Source: an uncultured Anaerolineaceae bacterium
GTDB lineage: Bacteria > Chloroflexota > Anaerolineae > Promineifilales > Promineifilaceae
DNA: 11,629 nt
Assembly (NCBI GenBank): GCA_937967805.1
Contig: CALBTC010000054.1
Location: 1 to 11,629 of the forward strand
Direction: 5' to 3'
Shown: in pieces, positions 6,632 through 11,629 of the stretch
Numbering within the stretch: position 1 is the stretch's first letter
Layout of the letters: every line of letters begins with the position of its first letter
Notes under the pieces: generated by a model
Database searches by the model: none
Told to the model about the DNA's origin: nothing
The model's input: only the letters and a program-made list of their open reading frames with translations
Made by a program: the position numbers and the translations under genes

Positions 6632-6681
6632 GTAATCGGCGGTGAGGTTTGTAAGAAAATGGAAACGAGAGCGCCGATTAC
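6632..6681. repeat. 10-bp inverted repeat in the leader of the second oxidoreductase operon
   Basis: GTAATCGGCG (6632-6641) and CGCCGATTAC (6672-6681) are perfect arms around 30 bases. The structure ends 13 bases before the GAGGAG ribosome site. It uses the same CCGATTAC unit as the korA leader, so the two alpha genes share a leader motif. Confidence 0.6.
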
Positions 6682-6706
6682 CAAACACTGAATCGAGGAG
6701 ATTTTT

Positions 6707-8536
6707 ATGGGTGTTTTACAAATTGCACCAGATAGAGCCGCAGCCGCAGAACGGCCGTCTGTTGTCAATGATTTTTCAATCGTAGCTGCCACCGCCAACG
6801 GCACCGGCAGCCAGACCGCTAACCTGGCCATCCTGCGGGCTCTGTTCAAAATGGGCATCCCGGTTAACGGCAAAAATATCTTCCCGTCCAACATTCAAGG
6901 ATTGCCCACCTGGTACCACATCCGCGTGAGCCATGAAGGGTACGTCGCCCGGCGGCACACCTCTGAAGTGCTCATTGCCTTCAACGCCGCCACCGTGAAT
7001 GAGGACATTGAGATACTGCCCCCCGGCGGTATCTGCATCCACAATGACGATTGGCGCTCGCTGCCGGAACGAGACGACATTATCTACTATGCGATCCCCG
7101 TCAACCAGTTTGTGCGCGAAACGGGCATGAAGGGCAAGCTCAAAGATTACATTTCTAACATGGTGTATGTTGGGGCTGTAGCCCAGCTGCTGGGGATTCC
7201 GCTGGAAAAAATAGAAGATGCGCTGGATTATCACTTCAAAGGCCGGCGCAAGCTGATCGATTCCAACATGGACGTGGTGAAAGCCGCCTATGAGTGGACG
7301 GCCGAAAATATTGAGAAAAAAGATCCCTACCGCGTGGCCGAGATGAAGGCTACCGATGGCAAAGTGCTCATCACCGGCAACGAGGCGGGCGCTTTAGGTT
7401 CCGTTTTCGGTGGGGCCACCTTTGCTGCCTGGTATCCTATCACCCCTTCCACCAGCTTTGTCGATGCCTTGAATGAATATCTTCCCAAGCTGCGCCGCGA
7501 CCCGGAAACGGGGAAGAATACCTACGCCGTCGTTCAGGCCGAAGATGAACTGGCGGCCATCGGCATGATTTTAGGGGCTGGCTGGGCCGGAGCGCGGGCC
7601 TTGACCGCTACCTCTGGCCCTGGCATTTCGTTGATGTCGGAATTTGCCGGATTGGGCTACTTTGCCGAGATTCCGGCCGTGATTTGGGACATCCAGCGGG
7701 TGGGTCCCAGCACCGGGCTACCCACGCGCACCGGGCAGGGAGATGTGCTGTCTACCTACTACCTGGGGCACGGCGATACTAAAAACGTGATTTTGTTTCC
7801 GGCAACCGTCGGCGAATGTTTTGACTTTGGCACTACTTCCTTTAACCTGGCCGAGACGCTGCAAACCCCCGTGTTTGTGCTGAGCGATCTGGATTTGGGG
7901 ATGAACAACTGGATGACGGAGCCGTTTAGCTATCCCGAAGAGCCAATCAACCGGGGCAAAGTGCTGACCGCCGATGAGGTGCAGGAAAAAGGGTTTGCCC
8001 GCTACAAGGATATCGACGGCGACGGCATCGGCTACCGCACGCTGCCGGGCAACGAGCATCCGCTGGGGGCCTGGTTTGCCCGCGGTACGGGGCACAACGA
8101 AAAAGCCGTTTACAGTGAAAAGCCGGAGGATTGGCTGCAAAACATGGACCGGCTGAAGCGCAAGTTTGAGACGGCGCGCCAAATGGTACCGGCTCCGGTG
8201 GTGGATGCGGTGGAGGATGCCAAGATTGGCATTATTGCTTACGGCACGACCAAGTTTGCCATCGATGAAGCACGGGATCGGCTGGCGGCCGACGGCACGC
8301 CCACCAGCTTTATACGGCTGCGCGCTTTGCCGGTGAATGAATCTGTCAAGGAATTTGTGGCCCAGCACGACCGGGTTTACGTGATTGAACTCAATCGGGA
8401 CGGCCAGATGCACAATATTTTGCAAACAGAGATGCCTGGGATTGCCACCAAGCTAATTTCGCTGGCTTACCTGGACGGGATGCCGTTAACGGCGCGCTGG
8501 GTGGTTGAGGCTGTTTTGGAGCATGAAGGAAATTAA
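6707..8536 (+). CDS. 2-oxoacid:acceptor oxidoreductase, alpha subunit (gamma-alpha fusion), second system
   Basis: Paralogue of korA, 609 residues, for a second ferredoxin-dependent 2-oxoacid oxidoreductase. The gamma domain is N-terminal but of another type: ATANGTGSQTANLAILRA at about residues 28-45 replaces the [11 protein letters not shown] motif of KorA. The alpha part has AWYPITPSTSFVDAL (Y243 opens YPITP), QAEDELAAIGMILG, and [17 protein letters not shown] (G333). There is a longer loop around residues 400-470 containing an acidic DIDGDG stretch. The C-terminus resembles a transketolase C domain (VIELNRDGQMHNILQTE). GAGGAG (6695-6700) lies 6 bases upstream of the ATG. The gene is followed after two bases by its beta partner. 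The substrate is not readable: pyruvate, 2-oxoglutarate and branched-chain 2-oxoacids are all possible. No fused ferredoxin or CBS module is present. Confidence 0.9.
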   Translation: MGVLQIAPDRAAAAERPSVVNDFSIVAATANGTGSQTANLAILRALFKMGIPVNGKNIFPSNIQGLPTWYHIRVSHEGYVARRHTSEVLIAFNAATVNEDIEILPPGGICIHNDDWRSLPERDDIIYYAIPVNQFVRETGMKGKLKDYISNMVYVGAVAQLLGIPLEKIEDALDYHFKGRRKLIDSNMDVVKAAYEWTAENIEKKDPYRVAEMKATDGKVLITGNEAGALGSVFGGATFAAWYPITPSTSFVDALNEYLPKLRRDPETGKNTYAVVQAEDELAAIGMILGAGWAGARALTATSGPGISLMSEFAGLGYFAEIPAVIWDIQRVGPSTGLPTRTGQGDVLSTYYLGHGDTKNVILFPATVGECFDFGTTSFNLAETLQTPVFVLSDLDLGMNNWMTEPFSYPEEPINRGKVLTADEVQEKGFARYKDIDGDGIGYRTLPGNEHPLGAWFARGTGHNEKAVYSEKPEDWLQNMDRLKRKFETARQMVPAPVVDAVEDAKIGIIAYGTTKFAIDEARDRLAADGTPTSFIRLRALPVNESVKEFVAQHDRVYVIELNRDGQMHNILQTEMPGIATKLISLAYLDGMPLTARWVVEAVLEHEGN

Positions 8537-8538
8537 TT

Positions 8539-9576
8539 ATGGGTAGCAGACGATCTGAACGAGTCAATTTAATTGGGTTGTCCAAAACGGATTACAACGG
8601 CAATCCTTCAACATTATGTCAAGGCTGTGGGCACAATTCAATCTCCAGCCAGATTGTTTCGGTGGCGTATGATTTGAGCATTCAGCCGCACGAGATCATT
8701 AAACTGAGCGGCATTGGCTGCTCCAGCAAATCGCCGGCTTACTTTTTAGGGCGGTCGCACGGGTTTAACTCGCTGCACGGCCGTATGCCGTCTATCGCCA
8801 CCGGTTCACTCATGGCTAACCACACGCTGCGGGCCATTGGCGTCAGCGGCGACGGCGACACGGCCAGCATCGGCATGGGCCAGTTTAAGCACCTGATGCG
8901 GCGCAACGTGCGCATGGTGTACATTGTGGAAAACAACGGCGTGTACGGCCTGACCAAAGGGCAGTTTTCGGCCACAGCCGATGAAGGCCAGGAGCTGAAA
9001 TATGCCGGGCGCAACGAGCTGCCGCCGATCGACATTTGCATGGAAGCGATTTTGGCCGACTGTGGTTTTGTCGCCCGCTCCTTCTCCGGCGACGCATCGC
9101 AGGTGCGGGAATTGTTGAAAGCAGCGTTGAGCCATCGCGGCACGGCCGTTCTCGACATCATCAGCCCTTGTGTAGCGTTTAACAACCACGACTCCTCGAC
9201 GAAGAGCTATGGCTATGGCCGTGAGCATGAAGAGCAGCTGCACGACATTGGCTGGGTGCCGCCGGCCGATGAGATCGAGATCGAAGATTATGAACCTGGC
9301 GAGATGCAGGTGGTAGAAATGCACGACGGTTCGCATATTCAACTGCGCAAGCTGGAAGAAGATTATGATCCGACCGACAAAATGGGGGCGCTGCACCGGC
9401 TGATGTGGGCCCAGGAAAAGCAGGAATTCATCACCGGCCTGATTTACTACGAGGGCGACCGTGAATCCCTGGCCGAAGCCAGCGATCTGACCGAGACGCC
9501 GCTGGCCCATTTGCCGATTGAGAAGATACGGCCGTCTGCCAAATCGCTCGAAGAAATCATGGCCAGCCTGATGTAG
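8539..9576 (+). CDS. 2-oxoacid:acceptor oxidoreductase, beta subunit, second system
   Basis: TPP- and [4Fe-4S]-containing catalytic subunit, 345 residues, paralogous to KorB. STLCQGCGHNSISS gives C27 and C30, SGIGCSSKSPAYFLG gives C61, and IISPCVAFNN gives C211, so all four cluster ligands are present. GVSGDGDTASIGMGQFKH (G104 opens GDGD) and VENNGVYGLTKGQFSAT (N132-N133) make the TPP/Mg site. It has CQGCGH where KorB has CPGCGD, marking a separate subfamily. There is no C-terminal CBS pair; the last 100 residues are acidic and family-typical. It starts two bases after the alpha stop, and its AAGGA ribosome site lies in the end of the alpha gene, so translation is coupled. A strong terminator follows. 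It forms the cytoplasmic complex with the preceding alpha subunit and needs an external ferredoxin. Confidence 0.9.
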   Translation: MGSRRSERVNLIGLSKTDYNGNPSTLCQGCGHNSISSQIVSVAYDLSIQPHEIIKLSGIGCSSKSPAYFLGRSHGFNSLHGRMPSIATGSLMANHTLRAIGVSGDGDTASIGMGQFKHLMRRNVRMVYIVENNGVYGLTKGQFSATADEGQELKYAGRNELPPIDICMEAILADCGFVARSFSGDASQVRELLKAALSHRGTAVLDIISPCVAFNNHDSSTKSYGYGREHEEQLHDIGWVPPADEIEIEDYEPGEMQVVEMHDGSHIQLRKLEEDYDPTDKMGALHRLMWAQEKQEFITGLIYYEGDRESLAEASDLTETPLAHLPIEKIRPSAKSLEEIMASLM

Positions 9577-9599
9577 CCAAACGACGCGCTTAAACAAAG

Positions 9600-9632
9600 A
9601 GGCCGCAAACAGTCATTGTCTGCGGCCTTTTT
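9600..9632 (+). terminator. strong rho-independent terminator of the second oxidoreductase operon
   Basis: AGGCCGCA (9600-9607) pairs with TGCGGCCT (9621-9628), extended inward by ACA/TGT after one mismatch. A run of T (9628-9632) follows. It lies 24 bases after the beta stop codon. Read from the other side the stem is followed by a T-rich stretch, so it may also stop the convergent MOSC transcript. Confidence 0.9.
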
Positions 9633-9705
9633 ATTCTCCTCAGATGAATTCTAAAATTCTTCAATTTTGCAAATATACAGGGATTTTCAGTTGTCAAAAT
9701 CAATA

Positions 9706-9774
9706 GGACGCCGATGAACGCTAATGACGCAGATCAAAACAAAGATCAGTGTTCATCTGCGTTAATCAGCGTCC
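9706..9774. repeat. long imperfect inverted repeat in the convergent spacer
   Basis: Two arms of about 30 bases (9706-9735 and 9744-9774) are reverse complements with about six mismatches and one gap, around a short A-rich centre. The outer ends GGACGC and GCGTCC are perfect. Internally each arm is made of degenerate 9-base units such as GATGAACGC. It sits between two convergent gene ends. A small non-autonomous or REP-like dispersed element is the best guess. No T-tract or gene is present. Confidence 0.6.
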
Positions 9775-9788
9775 CATTCTTGTAGCTG

Positions 9789-10454
9789 CTAAATCAGTTT
9801 AGCTTTGATTTTTAGCTTATGCTCAATGATTCTCTTCCAGCCTGCTGCCAGTTCTGGCAACGCTAACATTTTTTCCGCCACGGTTTTGTCTGGTTCGCCG
9901 AGGGTGTGTTGGTTGATGAGCTGGATGGTGAAGATGGGATTCGGCCGTTCCAGCAGGCGCAGTTCATCACCCGCCTGTACATTCCCCGATGTTAATACCC
10001 GTAAATAAAAACCGGTGCGCTGCGTGGTCATCACCTCATTAAAAAAGTTGGGCAATTTTAGCTTGCGTTCCTGCTTGGTGCACGGGTAACGAGGGGCGCT
10101 CACCTGGACTATGGCCTTGCCTACCTGAAAAATATCCCCGACGGCAATATCGGCTTCGGTGCAGTTGGTTAAGGTCCAATTTTCACCAACGCTGCCGGGG
10201 CCGAGCTTGGCTTCCTTACGAAAAAGCTTGTAATGTGTGTTCCAAAATTCGTAATGGGCCAGCGGGTGGCAGCAGACCGCCTGGTCTGGCGAGCCGTGAT
10301 GTTTGGTATCGGCGACCTGGTCGCCGGTGAGGCCGCGTTCTTGGAGAAAAACAGGCTCAGTGATGGGCGTGCGAAAAATGGCCGAGCGCCAGGTGCCGCG
10401 CTCATCGGTTAGGGTTTGGGGTTGGCCAATCAGTTGGGTATGAATGGTAATCAT
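9789..10454 (-). CDS. MOSC domain protein, YiiM-like
   Basis: Cytoplasmic protein of 221 residues, the usual YiiM size. The MOSC fold is recognised from KHHGSPDQAVCCHPLAHYEFW (residues 51-71; the family pattern is GGPDKAV..YP..HY..W), GPGSVGENWT (85-94), and GDIFQVGKAIVQVSAPRYPC. The last motif carries C125, the expected molybdenum-cofactor ligand. YiiM proteins use Moco to reduce N-hydroxylated bases and similar substrates; activity of this one is inferred. I chose ATG 10454 because AAGGAG on the minus strand (10466-10471) is 11 bases upstream. A further upstream ATG (10493) would place that site inside the gene. Its partner electron-transfer proteins are not in the window. It is convergent with the oxidoreductase operon and has no evident functional link to it. 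Confidence 0.88.
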   Translation of the reverse strand: MITIHTQLIGQPQTLTDERGTWRSAIFRTPITEPVFLQERGLTGDQVADTKHHGSPDQAVCCHPLAHYEFWNTHYKLFRKEAKLGPGSVGENWTLTNCTEADIAVGDIFQVGKAIVQVSAPRYPCTKQERKLKLPNFFNEVMTTQRTGFYLRVLTSGNVQAGDELRLLERPNPIFTIQLINQHTLGEPDKTVAEKMLALPELAAGWKRIIEHKLKIKAKLI

Positions 10455-10512
10455 AAGTGTGCTTACTCCTTGGTTGTTGGATGATTTTAGCACACGAAAT
10501 TTTACGCAGGCA

Positions 10513-10555
10513 GCAAAAAACGGCCGCTTCTGCCCAGGAAACGGCCGTTTTTTGC
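10513..10555. terminator. perfect bidirectional terminator
   Basis: GCAAAAAACGGCCG (10513-10526) and CGGCCGTTTTTTGC (10542-10555) are perfect 14-base arms around 15 bases. Six A on one side and six T on the other give a U-tract on either strand. On the minus strand it lies 25 bases after the stop of the 63-residue gene, so it ends that transcript and separates it from the MOSC gene. Confidence 0.85.
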
Positions 10556-10580
10556 AAACAGGAGAAACTCAAAAAAGTCG

Positions 10581-10772
10581 CTATGCTGATGAGTTACGAG
10601 ATGTAGAAACGATAAAAGAGCCTTTAACTACTGAACAACCCGGTACAGCATCCATCTGCTCAAGCAGAGACAGAATTTGTTCGCGCGCGCCGCTGATAGT
10701 CAGATTCAAAACCACGTCTTCTTGACAGACAGCGGTGGGAACGGCCGTTAGGGATTGGCTTTCTTTTTGCAT
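10581..10772 (-). CDS. hypothetical small protein, 63 residues
   Basis: I do not recognise a family. The protein reads MQKESQSLTAVPTAV at the start. It then has a beta-alpha-beta pattern: DVVLNLTI (strand), SGAREQILSLLEQMDA (amphipathic helix), VPGCSVVKGSFIVST (strand pair). This is reminiscent of half an ACT-like or ferredoxin-like regulatory domain, but that is inference from pattern only. It has two Cys (15 and 46). There is no signal peptide or membrane segment. A GGGGAG ribosome site lies about 12 bases upstream on the minus strand. The perfect terminator at 10513-10555 follows its stop closely. The combination of start signal, sensible fold pattern and terminator supports a real gene. 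Confidence 0.5.
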   Translation of the reverse strand: MQKESQSLTAVPTAVCQEDVVLNLTISGAREQILSLLEQMDAVPGCSVVKGSFIVSTSRNSSA

Positions 10773-10800
10773 GATACGGTACTGCTCCCCTTAAATTGGT

Positions 10801-10852
10801 GTGATTCTCGGAAAATCAATATGTTCGCTAGATGCTCGAATCCGAGAATCAC
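10801..10852. repeat. 12-bp perfect inverted repeat upstream of the small minus-strand gene
   Basis: GTGATTCTCGGA (10801-10812) and TCCGAGAATCAC (10841-10852) with 28 bases between. It lies 28 bases upstream of the start of the 63-residue gene and just before its ribosome site when read on the minus strand. It therefore falls in the 5' leader and could be a regulatory hairpin. There is no T-tract. Confidence 0.6.
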
Positions 10853-10889
10853 TGAAAATAAAAGCAAAAACGAGGATAATGTTACGAAA

Positions 10890-10980
10890 ATGCAGTTTTT
10901 GCCCTTATAAGCACAGAAGAATCTGTGCAAACAGAACCTACGGTGTTTTATAAAAGTGAAAACTGCATAGGGTGGTTCTG
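10890..10980. other. possible pseudoknotted RNA element or complex operator
   Basis: Three perfect pairings interlock. ATGCAGTTTT (10890-10899) matches AAAACTGCAT (10959-10968). GCACAG (10911-10916) matches CTGTGC (10923-10928) around a six-base loop. CAGAACC (10932-10938) matches GGTTCTG (10974-10980). The first and third pairings cross, which is a pseudoknot topology in RNA. The strand is not determined. It matches no RNA family I know. Confidence 0.3.
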
Positions 10981-11087
10981 CTACAATGCTTTGTTACAAT
11001 TTAGACCCACGCCAGAATATTGTAAAAAGAAAATGGGCGACGGTCCGTTCTTATAAGATGCTGATAGCATAGAAGAAAGTGTAGGGC

Positions 11088-11131
11088 GTGCCAATTACAT
11101 AAAAGTCATATACCAGAATTCCTATTGGCAC
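11088..11131. repeat. 8-bp inverted repeat upstream of the glycosylase
   Basis: GTGCCAAT (11088-11095) and ATTGGCAC (11124-11131) around 28 bases. The right arm extended (11122-11131) is the reverse complement of GTGCCAATAG at 1502-1511. It may be an operator or part of a dispersed repeat. Confidence 0.4.
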
Positions 11132-11198
11132 CGCGATAGCAGTAGAGAAATTGCTTCAATTGGGCTAAAATGAGCCGGAATAGGATTAGGAGAAAATG

Positions 11199-11629
11199 AT
11201 GCAGAAAAGCTTATTTGACGAACCCAGTGAACAGTTTGATTCCTTAGATGAACTCATTGATGACATGATGAACATGGACGATGATCCGCTGGCCGATGCC
11301 GGGACAAACGTCGTGATTTGCCGGGGAAATCCCGAAGCAAAGCTGATGATTGTGGGGGAAGCACCAGGTCCGCAAGAAAATATCCAGGGTAAACCGTTTG
11401 TGGGCCGCTCCGGCCAGCTATTGGACCAAATTTTGGAGTCGGTGGGGTTTGATACTGAGGAAGATGTTTTCATCAGCAATTCTGTGTTTCGCATGCCGCC
11501 GGGGGAGGGGGGCAAAAATTTCCGCAAACCGACCAACGATGAAATTGAGCATTACAAACCATACCTTCTTGAGATTATTCGTCTGGTTGATCCGGCGATT
11601 ATGCTGCTTACCGGCAACGTGGCCACGCA
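11199..11629 (+). CDS. uracil-DNA glycosylase, family-4-like (partial, N-terminal 143 residues)
   Basis: Base-excision repair enzyme that removes uracil from DNA; the 3' end is beyond the window. The family is shown by AKLMIVGEAPGPQENIQGKPFVGRSGQLLDQ (motif A region, about residues 47-77), VFISNSVFRMPP, and PAIMLLTGNVAT. The C-terminal HPS-type motif is not visible. Family 4 enzymes carry a [4Fe-4S] cluster on four Cys. Here the visible part has a single Cys (about residue 41), the N-terminal CxxC is absent, and an acidic, Met-rich segment stands in its place. The usual Cys before RPP reads Arg, and that before the PYL helix reads Tyr. So a cluster-free variant is likely. AGGAG (11188-11192) is 6 bases from ATG 11199; an adjacent in-frame ATG at 11196 is the alternative. 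Confidence 0.88.
   Translation, partial: MQKSLFDEPSEQFDSLDELIDDMMNMDDDPLADAGTNVVICRGNPEAKLMIVGEAPGPQENIQGKPFVGRSGQLLDQILESVGFDTEEDVFISNSVFRMPPGEGGKNFRKPTNDEIEHYKPYLLEIIRLVDPAIMLLTGNVAT

Larger units (their letters stand above)
10773..11198. other. gene-free divergent region rich in inverted repeats
   Basis: About 425 bases without a credible gene, between the small minus-strand gene and the glycosylase. It is clearly AT-richer than the coding parts. It holds inverted repeats at 10801-10852, 10890-10980, 10994-11025 (TTACAAT and ATTGTAA) and 11088-11131, plus two CTTATAAG palindromes (10904-10911, 11050-11057). A weak minus-strand promoter could be TTGCAC (10925-10930) with TATAAG (10904-10909), but its 15-base spacer is short. 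TAAAAT at 11166-11171 could be a -10 for the glycosylase, without a clear -35. Confidence 0.5.

Noticed and set aside
8806..9597. Long minus-strand open frame (263 codons)
   Set aside because: Antisense to the second beta subunit, which has all family motifs; no ribosome site or family match.
10455..10493. Upstream ATG adding 13 residues to the MOSC protein
   Set aside because: The AAGGAG site would fall inside the gene; the conserved family start fits ATG 10454.
10748..10930. Minus-strand frame for a hydrophobic 60-residue peptide with a TTG start
   Set aside because: It runs through the inverted repeats, has a poor start, overlaps the better-supported 63-residue gene, and its only merit is one hydrophobic stretch.

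Overview
The window looks like chromosomal DNA of a free-living bacterium of about 53% GC. My best inference is a member of the Chloroflexota (Anaerolineae or a related class). The grounds are the mycobacterial/chloroflexal KorAB type, the CBS proteins around it, the form of the DnaE polymerase, and a heavily iterated octamer ACGGCCGT. No rRNA marker is present, so the assignment is tentative. There are no tRNAs, rRNAs, CRISPR arrays, transposases or phage genes.

Layout. (1) 1-1318, minus strand: the 5' part of dnaE, cut by the window edge at the catalytic aspartate motif. (2) 1319-1747: a divergent intergenic region with a promoter for each direction and several dyads. (3) 1748-6493, plus strand: a GntR/FCD regulator, a stand-alone CBS-pair protein, korA (gamma-alpha fusion) and korB. 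KorB carries an extra CBS pair fused to its C-terminus. (4) 6494-6706: a terminator and leader region with several inverted repeats. (5) 6707-9576, plus strand: a second, clearly different two-subunit 2-oxoacid:ferredoxin oxidoreductase, ended by a strong terminator at 9600-9632. (6) 9789-10772, minus strand: a YiiM-like MOSC protein and a 63-residue orphan, separated by a perfect bidirectional terminator. (7) 10773-11198: a gene-free, hairpin-rich region. (8) 11199-11629, plus strand: the start of a family-4-like uracil-DNA glycosylase, cut by the right edge.

How the genes work together. The centre of the window is a low-potential 2-oxoacid metabolism locus. KorAB should interconvert 2-oxoglutarate and succinyl-CoA with ferredoxin. 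The second pair should act on another 2-oxoacid whose identity the sequence does not reveal. No ferredoxin gene is included, so the carrier must come from elsewhere. The unusual part is the control layer. There is a one-component GntR/FCD sensor in front, one free CBS pair, and one CBS pair built into the catalytic beta subunit. CBS pairs commonly bind adenylates, so an energy-charge or cofactor-gated KOR is a reasonable inference. Nearly every spacer in the locus also carries a perfect or near-perfect inverted repeat just upstream of the next ribosome binding site.

The most novel candidates are the CBS-gated KorAB module, the twin palindrome between korA and korB, the iterated ACGGCCGT octamer, and the glycosylase that lacks the usual iron-sulfur cysteines.
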